DNA of 64,000 bases, from positions 868,001 through 932,000 of the forward strand of contig JANWWC010000001.1 in the NCBI GenBank assembly GCA_025056215.1, written 5' to 3'. Each line of letters starts with the position of its first letter. The first letter of the stretch is position 1. A program made the position numbers and the translations under genes. Source of the stretch: Cytophagales bacterium (GTDB taxonomy: Bacteria > Bacteroidota > Bacteroidia > Cytophagales > Flammeovirgaceae). This document shows positions 8,561-16,766 of the stretch, piece after piece. Below the pieces are notes generated by a model, which was given only the letters and a program-made list of their open reading frames with translations, ran no database searches and had not been told where the DNA came from.

Positions 8561-9573
8561 AATATCCTACTATTTTAGCTATAGAATCTTCTTGTGACGA
8601 AACTTCCGCTTCCGTTATTCAAAACGGGAAAATACTGAGCAACATTATTGCTACACAACAAGTGCATCAACAATGGGGCGGTGTAGTTCCAGAATTAGCC
8701 TCACGTGAACATCAAAAAAATATCGTTCCAGTGGTAGATGCCTCTCTTAAGCAAAGCAAAGTACAATTTTCTGATCTAGACGCAATTGCTGTTACAAAAG
8801 GACCCGGATTATTAGGTTCTCTACTCGTTGGAACCACCTTCGCTAAAGGGCTTTCTCTCGCGTTACGAGTTCCTCTTATCGCTGTCAATCATATGGAAGC
8901 GCACGTATTAGCTCATTTTATTGAAGAACCGTATCCCTCGTTTCCATTCTTATGCCTCACCGTAAGTGGCGGACATACTCAAATAGTGTTAGTGGAAGAT
9001 TATTTACAAATGAAAGTAATCGGACAAACTCAAGACGACGCTGTAGGAGAAGCATTTGATAAAACTGCTAAACTCTTAGGACTACCTTATCCTGGAGGAA
9101 TGCTTATTGATCGTTTGGCACAAAAAGGCAATCCAGAAGCCTTTCAGTTTCCCCAAGTAGCTGTTCCTAACTACGATTTCTCTTTTAGCGGAATCAAAAC
9201 CGCTATTCTCTATTTCTTACAAAAAAATACCTCTCAAAATCCTAATTTTGTTCAAGAAAATCTTGCAGATATTTGCGCCTCTGTGCAGCATACTTTTGTT
9301 AAAATGCTCATCTCTAAACTCAAACGCGCTGCCAAAGAACTTCAAATTCGAGAAATTGCTATCGCAGGTGGAGTTTCAGCCAATTCTGAGCTGCGAAAAA
9401 CTGTGATTCAGACCGGAGAAAAATATAACTGGAACGTGTATATCCCAGATTTGCAATACTGTACAGATAACGCCGCCATGGTAGCAATTGCAGCTCACTA
9501 CAAATATTTGGCAGGTCTCTTTGCCGACTCTACTTTTTCTCCTGATGCGAGCTTAGCTATAGGACAAGAGTAA
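8557..9573 (+). CDS. tsaD: tRNA N6-threonylcarbamoyladenosine transferase TsaD
   Basis: Transfers the threonylcarbamoyl group to A37 of ANN-decoding tRNAs, working with TsaB, TsaE and TsaC/Sua5 in the cytoplasm. 338 residues, normal length. Visible signatures: the ASKHA start ILAIESSCDETS, metal-binding NHMEAHVLAHF (about residue 110), the phosphate loop SGGHTQ, and AGGVSANSELR near residue 270, plus a late conserved Asp (CTDNAAM). It overlaps the DUF502 stop by 4 bases. The next gene is convergent, 10 bases away, and no terminator hairpin is obvious between them. Confidence 0.97.
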   Translation: MKYPTILAIESSCDETSASVIQNGKILSNIIATQQVHQQWGGVVPELASREHQKNIVPVVDASLKQSKVQFSDLDAIAVTKGPGLLGSLLVGTTFAKGLSLALRVPLIAVNHMEAHVLAHFIEEPYPSFPFLCLTVSGGHTQIVLVEDYLQMKVIGQTQDDAVGEAFDKTAKLLGLPYPGGMLIDRLAQKGNPEAFQFPQVAVPNYDFSFSGIKTAILYFLQKNTSQNPNFVQENLADICASVQHTFVKMLISKLKRAAKELQIREIAIAGGVSANSELRKTVIQTGEKYNWNVYIPDLQYCTDNAAMVAIAAHYKYLAGLFADSTFSPDASLAIGQE

Positions 9574-9583
9574 TTCTCTCCCC

Positions 9584-10744
9584 CTACTGCAAACTATTCC
9601 GACGCTTATAATCAAAAAATCTTCCTTCAAAAAGCTCATATTCCCGAAAAGTACAAGCTAATCCTCCATTATACAGAGTCCATTTATGAGAAGGTTTCAA
9701 TCCGAAAAACTTCATAGCCTCTAAGTTCGATGAGATGATAAAAAATCTATATCCTGCAAAATCTCGCTTTAGCTTATCTCCGATTGATTTATAAAAATTT
9801 GACATATTTTGGTTCCCTATTCTTTCACCATAAGGAGGATTTGTGATAATATATCCTTCAGAAAAAGGAGGTTTGCGTTGTTCAAAGCTTATGCAAGTGA
9901 GTTGAATGAAATCCTCTACATGCGCATTCTTTACATTTTGACGCGCTATTCGAATTGCTTTTTCAGAAATATCAGAGCCATAAATACGCAAGTTTATTTC
10001 CTTTCTTATAAGTTGGTGAGCTTGCTGTAATAGCTTTTTCCACAATTTTTCGTTGAAATCCAACCAATTCATAAAAGCAAATCTTTTCCGATACAAACCC
10101 GGTGCAATTCGAGCAGCTATTTGAGCAGCTTCGATCAGAATCGTACCAGAACCACAAAAGGGATCTAACAAAACATCTTGCTCTTTCCATTTTGAGATTA
10201 CAACCATAGCAGCAGCAAGCACTTCATTCAAAGGAGCTTCTCCCGCTTGACGTCTATACCCCCGCTTGTGGAGCGATTCCCCAGAGCTATTTAAAGAAAT
10301 CGTACAAGTTTGATGGCTTATATGCAAATCTAACAAAATATCAGGAAAATCTTTATTTACATTAGGACGAATTCCTTTCTTCTCTCGAAAATAATCGACT
10401 ATTGCATCTTTGGCTTTAAGAGAAATATATTGAGAGTGGCGAAAAGTTTCAGAATGAACTGTAGCATGAATAGCAAAAGTTTGTTGAACATCTAAATAGT
10501 TTTCCCAGGGGATTTGTTTAAGTTCAAAATAGAACTGCTCCTCGTTAGACGCCTCAAACGTGCAAATCGGCAATAAAAAGCTTAGTGCTAATCGACTATG
10601 TAAGTTAGCACGATATAACAGTTCTTGATTCCCCTGAAAGCTAACAGCCCTGTTTAGCATATTTACATGACGAGCACCTAATGCAGCAAGTTCATCAGCT
10701 AAATAAGGTTCAAGACCATAAAGAGTTTTCGCCAATAATAACAT
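9584..10744 (-). CDS. THUMP-domain SAM-dependent rRNA (guanine-N2) methyltransferase, RlmL/YpsC type
   Basis: 386 residues: an N-terminal ferredoxin-like/THUMP RNA-binding region (about residues 1-155) followed by a class I methyltransferase fold. DPFCGSGT (about residue 195) is the SAM-binding loop and NPPYGER (about 300) is the catalytic NPPY motif of N2-guanine methyltransferases. The length matches the YpsC/RlmL N-terminal half rather than the fused E. coli RlmKL. It is probably 23S rRNA G2445-type modification by family, though the exact target is inferred. Transcribed alone on the minus strand. Confidence 0.88.
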   Translation of the reverse strand: MLLLAKTLYGLEPYLADELAALGARHVNMLNRAVSFQGNQELLYRANLHSRLALSFLLPICTFEASNEEQFYFELKQIPWENYLDVQQTFAIHATVHSETFRHSQYISLKAKDAIVDYFREKKGIRPNVNKDFPDILLDLHISHQTCTISLNSSGESLHKRGYRRQAGEAPLNEVLAAAMVVISKWKEQDVLLDPFCGSGTILIEAAQIAARIAPGLYRKRFAFMNWLDFNEKLWKKLLQQAHQLIRKEINLRIYGSDISEKAIRIARQNVKNAHVEDFIQLTCISFEQRKPPFSEGYIITNPPYGERIGNQNMSNFYKSIGDKLKRDFAGYRFFIISSNLEAMKFFGLKPSHKWTLYNGGLACTFREYELFEGRFFDYKRRNSLQ

Positions 10745-10869
10745 AAGCTTTACTTAAGCGATTGAAAACGCTTTGATTTTCTTTTAAAACTACAATTTTT
10801 ATGTAGATAAATTTTCATTTTTAGAATAAAAATTTATATTAGCCCTGCAATTAAACCAAAAAACTATCT

Positions 10870-11349
10870 ATGAAATTTTTAGTACCAGAGCCCGATAAAT
10901 ATCGGTCAGGCGTCTACGTTATACGAAATTCAGTTGATAATAGAATTTACATTGGCTCTTCAGTTCAGTTGTACAGGCGTTATCAGACTCATTGCCAAGA
11001 ACTAGAAAACGGTACACATCACTCAAAAAGCTTGCAAAGGTTTTACAATAAGTATGGAAAAAACAAACTTTCTTTTGAAGTACTTGCTTTTTGTGCTCCT
11101 GATAAGACTTTTTCAACTGAACAAAAATATTTAAATAAATTTCAACCTTTCGGCAAAAAGGGATTTAATACTCAACGCGTCGCTTACATTTCATCTAGCG
11201 ATAAATTTCTATATTCAGTACAAAAATGGAGTAAAAGAATTGTATATGCCCTTTCAGCAAGCGCAGTTCTTTGGTTGTTTGTACAATATGAACAAAAGAT
11301 AAATCAAGCAATTCGTAACTCTCCTCAACTCATGAATTGGTCTGAATAA
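10870..11349 (+). CDS. Stand-alone GIY-YIG nuclease-domain protein with C-terminal membrane segment
   Basis: 159 residues. The N-terminal part begins SGVYVIRN and continues RIYIGSS, the paired GVY/YIG strands of the GIY-YIG nuclease fold, followed by the conserved Arg (YRRY), an HH/NKYGKNKLSFEVL helix region and a later Glu (STEQKYLNKF) in the catalytic-Glu position. This arrangement resembles segD/I-TevI-type GIY-YIG domains more than UvrC or Slx1. Residues about 120-140 (YALSASAVLWLFVQY) form one hydrophobic segment near the C-terminus, which is unusual for a nuclease. No intron or DNA-binding module is adjacent. The 3' end overlaps the convergent neighbour by 20 bases. Confidence 0.8.
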   Translation: MKFLVPEPDKYRSGVYVIRNSVDNRIYIGSSVQLYRRYQTHCQELENGTHHSKSLQRFYNKYGKNKLSFEVLAFCAPDKTFSTEQKYLNKFQPFGKKGFNTQRVAYISSSDKFLYSVQKWSKRIVYALSASAVLWLFVQYEQKINQAIRNSPQLMNWSE

Positions 11350-12025
11350 TTTCATTGATAGAAAAATTGGTATATTTTTTAATTCCATAAAAAATATAAT
11401 ACACTACTAAAAGCGAAAGCAACAAAGAGGGAACCACAATAACAGGATAGCTTAAAGCGGTCATTTTACCAATTTCTTCATTAAACTCGGGGGTGCCTGG
11501 CGCACTAGTCACAATTGCTCTTGCTAAGGCAAAATTCAATATAGAAGAAAGCAAAAAACTGGTAGCCAGCAAATAAGAAGAAATCCTTAGATGCCTGTTA
11601 AACTCCTTTTGAGTTCCATATTGATTGAGCGCCCACTCTAGTTTTGAAATATTAATTATTCCACTATTATAGAGCATTTTTTTTAATAGAAAATAAGGCG
11701 TATGAGGGCTAATTCCGAGTATAAGTCCAAATATTAAAGGGATAATCGATTCCTTGACTGCAATCCAAAATCCATCTAGTTCAAAAAGTCCAATAATTCC
11801 TGTGATGAGAGTACTCAAAATACCTACTAATACCAAAACATCTTTATTTTTTTGGATAAAAAATTCATATAGTCCAAAACCTATTGGAAAAGCAAGAGCT
11901 AGCATTAAAGCATAAAGTGTCCCTAATCGGTCAGGGCTGCTAAACTTCATAAGAATCAAAGAAGGCACTAAAATATTAAAGACGATGCTTAACCAAATTC
12001 CATTTTGCTTTTTAAAGCGCGGCAT
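11330..12025 (-). CDS. VC0807-like multi-pass membrane protein
   Basis: 231 residues with about six membrane segments: two near the N-terminus separated by a loop (FSSPDRLGT), two in residues 60-100, and two in residues 145-215. The order and the N-terminal SIVFNILVPSLIL pattern resemble the VC0807-like family, distantly related to septation protein A (YciB-like); its role is not known. It lies 27 bases downstream of metA on the same strand, so may be read from the metA promoter, but no functional link is apparent. Confidence 0.65.
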   Translation of the reverse strand: MPRFKKQNGIWLSIVFNILVPSLILMKFSSPDRLGTLYALMLALAFPIGFGLYEFFIQKNKDVLVLVGILSTLITGIIGLFELDGFWIAVKESIIPLIFGLILGISPHTPYFLLKKMLYNSGIINISKLEWALNQYGTQKEFNRHLRISSYLLATSFLLSSILNFALARAIVTSAPGTPEFNEEIGKMTALSYPVIVVPSLLLSLLVVYYIFYGIKKYTNFSINEIIQTNS

Positions 12026-12052
12026 TTTTCAATAAATTTTCAATCAAACCGA

Positions 12053-12961
12053 CTAAGAAAGTATATAAGAAGTTACCTGATATACGTAATAATTTAACCA
12101 ATTTGCGAATAATAAATGAGCGTGGCTTCTCCAACGCACAAAAGGCATTTGCGTAGGATCATCATAGGGAAAATAATTTTTAGGAATCTCGACAGGAATA
12201 CCTTTTCGAATATCTCTTTCATACTCTTCCTTAAGAGTAAGAGGATCATATTCTGAATGTCCTGTAACAAAAATCTGCTTTCCGTCCTTTCTAGCCACAA
12301 TATAAACTCCCGCTTCATCGGAAACAGAAAGAAGTTCTAACTCAGGGTGTTTTAAAATATCTTCAACCCTATTTTCTGTATAGCGAGAATGAGGGGCTAC
12401 AAATCCGTCGTCAAATCCTCGCATAAGATTCACTTTTTCATTAAGCACTCTATGAGAAAAAACTCCAAACATTTTTTTACCGATTTCATACTTCGGAATT
12501 CCATAATAGTGATACATGCCAGCTTGCGCACCCCAACAAATAAAAAAAGTAGAAGTTACGTTTTCTTTTGCCCAATCAAAAATTTCAGTAAGTTCACTCC
12601 AATAATCCACTTCTTCGAAATCCAGAAGTTCCACAGGTGCCCCTGTTACTATCATGCCATCGTATTTATAAGGGCGCACATTATCAAACGTTTTATAAAA
12701 TGCTTGTAAGTGCTCTCGAGGAGTATGCTTAGAAACATGTGATTTCATATGCATAAACTCCATTTCTACCTGAAGTGGGGTATTAGAAAGGACGCGCAAA
12801 ATATGCGTTTCAGTGGCAATCTTTAAAGGCATTAAATTTAAAAGAATGACACGCATTGGGCGAATATCTTGAGCCATGGCACGTTTAGAATCCATGACAA
12901 AAATTCCTTCACTCTCTAAGATTTTAATTGCTGGAAGTCCTGTTGGTATATTTAAAGGCAT
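12053..12961 (-). CDS. metA: Homoserine O-acyltransferase MetA, predicted acetyl-specific
   Basis: First committed step of methionine synthesis: acylates homoserine. 302 residues. The catalytic Cys is in [10 protein letters not shown] and the His-x-Glu pair in VTGHSEYD. At the specificity position the sequence reads GAPVE, i.e. Glu where succinyl-specific E. coli MetA has Gly; by published work on the family Glu favours acetyl-CoA. The open frame extends 13 codons upstream, but ATG 12961 gives the conserved start [11 protein letters not shown] and lies downstream of a TAACTTTG box, so it is preferred. MetA from Bacteroidota are commonly labelled succinyltransferases; the acetyl prediction is an inference. 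Confidence 0.93.
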   Translation of the reverse strand: MPLNIPTGLPAIKILESEGIFVMDSKRAMAQDIRPMRVILLNLMPLKIATETHILRVLSNTPLQVEMEFMHMKSHVSKHTPREHLQAFYKTFDNVRPYKYDGMIVTGAPVELLDFEEVDYWSELTEIFDWAKENVTSTFFICWGAQAGMYHYYGIPKYEIGKKMFGVFSHRVLNEKVNLMRGFDDGFVAPHSRYTENRVEDILKHPELELLSVSDEAGVYIVARKDGKQIFVTGHSEYDPLTLKEEYERDIRKGIPVEIPKNYFPYDDPTQMPFVRWRSHAHLLFANWLNYYVYQVTSYILS

Positions 12962-13024
12962 AGAAAAATGTTTTTTGAAAATGACAATTAACACAAACAA
13001 ACTGTGAAAAGTTTTTTAGGATTG

Positions 13025-13032
13025 CAAAGTTA
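13025..13032 (-). promoter_or_regulatory. -7 promoter box for metA
   Basis: Minus-strand TAACTTTG matches TAnnTTTG; transcription would start near 13018, leaving a leader of about 57 bases before ATG 12961. No SAM-riboswitch-like structure could be recognised in that leader by eye. Confidence 0.5.
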
Positions 13033-13156
13033 TTCACACAATTATTGATTTTACTGATAGCCAAAAACTTTTTTATACATTTCCTACAAATCAGGAGATT
13101 TATTTGTACTAATTTGTTATAACAAAAAAAACGTCAAAGAGTTAGTTATTTTTCAT

Positions 13157-13164
13157 TACTTTTG
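13157..13164 (+). promoter_or_regulatory. -7 promoter box for the LysM transglycosylase gene
   Basis: TACTTTTG matches TAnnTTTG and lies 20 bases before the ATG at 13185. A -33 TTTG at the usual distance is not seen. Confidence 0.5.
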
Positions 13165-13184
13165 AGATTAAATCAGACATAAAA

Positions 13185-16115
13185 ATGAGCTTTCAAACCA
13201 AAATATTTTTATCATTACTTTTTTGGAACTTGTACATTTTTGGTCAGCCAAGGCAAATACCTGAACAAATGCTTATTGCTGATGTGTTAGTTCGCATTTT
13301 GCCCGATGCCCAAGAACGAATTGCAGAAAAAATACACTCTCTTACCCAACATCGCGAAAAATATCAAGAGTTTTCAGACCGTTGTCGTTTATATTTTCCT
13401 CTCATTGAAAAAGTATTGCAAGAAGAAAAAGTACCTAACGACTTCAAGTACTTAGCATTGCAAGAAAGCACCCTACTTCCTGATATAGTATCGAAATCAA
13501 ATGCAGTTGGATTTTGGCAATTTAAAGAAATGACTGCCAAGGAATTAGGAATTACTATCAACGAAATCGTAGATGAACGAAAAAATATTATTGCCTCTAC
13601 AAGGGCTGCAGCTCAATACTTCAAAAAAGCAAATAGCCTTATGAATAATTGGGTGTATGCCATGCTCGCCTATCACGATGGACTCACAGGTGCCTACAAT
13701 AAAATGCCTCGAAATCTTCAAGGAGCTAAAAGCATGGAAATCAGTGCACAAACCGATTTATACATTTTGCACTTTTTAGCACATAAAATTGTTTTTGAGG
13801 AGGCTACTCGTTCTCCACTCTCATCAGTAATATTAGCAGAATATTTAGAAGCAGGAGGAAAATCTTGGAGCGATTTAGAAGATGAAAGTCATATTCAAGC
13901 TGTGATGCTCAGACAGTTTAATAAATGGCTGAATGCTGAGCGAGTTCCCACTGATAAAATATATTCTTTTATTTTACCCGTTCCTGAAACACGCCTTGCA
14001 GAGCTTACACAAAAACTTCAATTAAATATAGGACTTATCGCCCAACCCAGCGTTGCTGTCCAAAAGGATACTCCTATTACTTCTCGCAACTATTACAATG
14101 AAGATAAATCAAGTTCTTACCCTATCATCACTCTGAGAGAAAAACGCAAAGTAGGATTAGAAGAGTACGAATTTGTAATAGCAAACGGACTCAATGCTAT
14201 TATTGCAGCTGAAAACACTACTTTACAAAAAATTCTCGACGTTACTCATAAAACAGCTTCTCAATTTCGACGTTGGAACAACATGGATATAAGCACTGAG
14301 ATACAACCTTCTACAGTGTATTATTTGCAAAGAAAAAAAGGGAAAGCATATGGCGATGCAGAGTTTCATATCTTAAAATACGGAGAAACTATGTGGCAAG
14401 TAGCCCAACGTTATGGAATGAGACTTAAACGTCTTTATCGCTACAACCGCTTAGAATATCATCAAGAACCAGAACCTGGAACAGTGCTATGGCTCAAAAA
14501 GCGGCGGCCTAAAGGAGAACCCGAAAAAGTACTTTTGGCTATTCCTATCAAATACAACCCAGTAACATCTAAATATGAATCTGTGTCTCCCACTCAAGAA
14601 GATGTTACTTATGAAACTCCTATTTTAACTCCTTCGCCACAGATGTTAGAAAACGATACTGCTGTTTTACATATCGTACAACGCGGAGAAACTCTTTTTG
14701 GAATCGCAAGAGCTTATCAAGTGGCTCCTTCTGAACTTATCGAACTTAATCAACAAGTTCTTCCCGCTGACCGAACTGTAAAAGAAGGACAACTTCTTCT
14801 CATTCGAAGAAAGATTCATGAAAATCAAACAACTCCTCAAATCGCTGCCGATCCTTCACAAAATTTTAAAACTTCTCCCCAACCTTCGAGAGCTATTACT
14901 ACTTCTGACGGCAAAACCTTACACATAGTTCGAAAAGGAGAAACTCTTTCTGAGATTGTAGATAAATACCCAGGAGTTTCTCTGCAAGAAATTGTTCAAT
15001 GGAATGGGCTTACCATTCAATCCCAACTTAAAGAGGGGGATACGCTAATCGTTCGAAGAGGGGGTAATTTGCAAACCGCAGAACCGCGCTCTGCTCAAAA
15101 GCCTGCAACTTCTACTACACAAAAAACCTCTACATCATCTCCTGTAGAGCAACGCTCTACTGCTCCTGACGAACAACCATACTATTCTCCTTCATTGGTT
15201 TGGCAACAAAAAGGCAAACGCCATACCGTACAAAAAGGCGAAACTGCTTACAGCATAGCGCGTAAGTATGGAATTTCTTTGCGAGAGCTCATCGAATGGA
15301 ATCATTTAAATGAAAAAGGTTGGGTCACTCCGGGGCAAGTACTATTAGTAGAAGACGTGTCTAAGCTCAATCTTAAAGAAAAACTCAAAGAAACAGGAGG
15401 CTATTATACTGTGCAACAGGGCGATAATATTTTTTCTATTACCAATCGATTTGGGATTACGATTGAAGAACTAGTAAAATGGAACCAACTCAACGAGCGC
15501 GTTCCATTAGCAATCGGGCAAGAACTGATTGTAGACTATCAATTAGCCAAAAATCAACCTGCTAAAAAACAAATTTCAGTATCTTCAAACATTACATCAG
15601 GAAATACGTCGCCTGCTTCATTGGCAGAAAAACCTGTAGGCGAAGAAGCTATTTATCACGTAGTGGAAAACCATGAGACTCTCGAAAGAATTGCTTCTGA
15701 GTATGGCGTAAGTGTAGCACAAATACGCGAATGGAATAATTTATCTACTATCAGTTCTCTCAAAAAAGGAATGAAACTAATTGTTGGCTACCAAAAAGTA
15801 AAAGAAAATAAAAACCTTGCTTCTTCAGCAAGAATTTCAATCAACTCTCCTTCTTCAAACAACTTTCCTTCTGTCCCATTGGATAACAATACTCCTCCTA
15901 AAGTTCGACAAGCTAATGTCAATAATCAAGGTTATTATTTGGACGAAAAGCCTGCTGTCTATCCAACAGAAACTCCCGTTTATCACATAGTAGAACGCGG
16001 GGAAACGCTGTATAGCATTTCCGTAAAGCATAAAACCACAGTAGACAAAATCAAAAAGCTCAATAATAAAACAGACAACAATCTTTCTGTTGGTGAAAAA
16101 ATAAGAGTCAGATAA
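13185..16115 (+). CDS. Lytic transglycosylase with seven LysM domains (MltD/Slt type)
   Basis: 976-residue secreted murein hydrolase. Signal peptide in residues 1-20; an SLT lysozyme-like domain at about residues 75-190, with the catalytic Glu in LALQES (near residue 92) and the GFWQF strand. Seven LysM peptidoglycan-binding modules begin at about residues 395, 495, 580, 681, 741, 825 and 934, each starting with the pattern (H/Y)xVxxGET; a degenerate eighth may lie near residue 330. Ser/Thr/Pro/Gln-rich linkers separate some modules. MltD of E. coli has far fewer LysM units. It likely cleaves glycan strands during wall growth or remodelling. It starts a plus-strand run of envelope genes up to 19646. 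Confidence 0.92.
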   Translation: MSFQTKIFLSLLFWNLYIFGQPRQIPEQMLIADVLVRILPDAQERIAEKIHSLTQHREKYQEFSDRCRLYFPLIEKVLQEEKVPNDFKYLALQESTLLPDIVSKSNAVGFWQFKEMTAKELGITINEIVDERKNIIASTRAAAQYFKKANSLMNNWVYAMLAYHDGLTGAYNKMPRNLQGAKSMEISAQTDLYILHFLAHKIVFEEATRSPLSSVILAEYLEAGGKSWSDLEDESHIQAVMLRQFNKWLNAERVPTDKIYSFILPVPETRLAELTQKLQLNIGLIAQPSVAVQKDTPITSRNYYNEDKSSSYPIITLREKRKVGLEEYEFVIANGLNAIIAAENTTLQKILDVTHKTASQFRRWNNMDISTEIQPSTVYYLQRKKGKAYGDAEFHILKYGETMWQVAQRYGMRLKRLYRYNRLEYHQEPEPGTVLWLKKRRPKGEPEKVLLAIPIKYNPVTSKYESVSPTQEDVTYETPILTPSPQMLENDTAVLHIVQRGETLFGIARAYQVAPSELIELNQQVLPADRTVKEGQLLLIRRKIHENQTTPQIAADPSQNFKTSPQPSRAITTSDGKTLHIVRKGETLSEIVDKYPGVSLQEIVQWNGLTIQSQLKEGDTLIVRRGGNLQTAEPRSAQKPATSTTQKTSTSSPVEQRSTAPDEQPYYSPSLVWQQKGKRHTVQKGETAYSIARKYGISLRELIEWNHLNEKGWVTPGQVLLVEDVSKLNLKEKLKETGGYYTVQQGDNIFSITNRFGITIEELVKWNQLNERVPLAIGQELIVDYQLAKNQPAKKQISVSSNITSGNTSPASLAEKPVGEEAIYHVVENHETLERIASEYGVSVAQIREWNNLSTISSLKKGMKLIVGYQKVKENKNLASSARISINSPSSNNFPSVPLDNNTPPKVRQANVNNQGYYLDEKPAVYPTETPVYHIVERGETLYSISVKHKTTVDKIKKLNNKTDNNLSVGEKIRVR

Positions 16116-16180
16116 CGATTATTGTCTGTATAACAAAATTGAATGTCTTATCGTTATAATATGAAAATAATATCAAGAAT

Positions 16181-16702
16181 ATGAAAAATTTTTTCTTAGC
16201 AATTTGCTATATCTTTACCATTAAAATAGGCTTTTGTCAAAACCCTTTCAACGTAAACGTTCCTGAAAAAGTATTAACAACTTTCTCTGATAAGTACGTA
16301 AATGCCTCTGTAGGCTACTGGGAAGTAATAGATGGAAAATATCGCGTATTTTACGATTACAACCAAAGATTTCAGTATATCATTTATGACGCAAATGCTA
16401 ATATCTTAGAAACGGGAATTTTTACTGAAAAGTCGGCTGCACCTTCTAATTTGGTAGATATGTTCTTACAAAAGTTCAATTTACTACAACATACCGAAAC
16501 CTACGTTAGCAACACTTCTAAAGGTGTAAATGCCTATCTATTAGTAGGTGAAGATGAAGAAAACAAACATGAAATGTTAGTAACCGAAAAAGGTCAAATT
16601 ATTCGAACGTACAAACAAAAGCTTCTCACGCGCGAACAAAAAGCAGAAATACGCAAGCAACTCCAAAATCAGGAAACTAAACAAGACAAAATTCAATGGT
16701 AG
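16181..16702 (+). CDS. Secreted PepSY-like periplasmic protein, unknown role
   Basis: 173 residues with an N-terminal signal peptide ending near GFCQ. The mature part has the pattern F..KYvnAs.gyWevidGkYrVfydynqrfqYiiYDanaNIletg, reminiscent of the PepSY-like beta-alpha fold found in short Bacteroidota periplasmic proteins. The C-terminus is a Lys/Gln/Glu-rich helix. It lies between the LysM transglycosylase (65 bases upstream) and the BatA-domain gene (64 bases downstream). No catalytic motif is visible; the PepSY resemblance is weak. Confidence 0.6.
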   Translation: MKNFFLAICYIFTIKIGFCQNPFNVNVPEKVLTTFSDKYVNASVGYWEVIDGKYRVFYDYNQRFQYIIYDANANILETGIFTEKSAAPSNLVDMFLQKFNLLQHTETYVSNTSKGVNAYLLVGEDEENKHEMLVTEKGQIIRTYKQKLLTREQKAEIRKQLQNQETKQDKIQW

Positions 16703-16766
16703 TTGTAAGTCATTGAAAGCTACAAGAAAATCAAAAAAATTTGCTTTGTAAATGATATAAAAAAAC

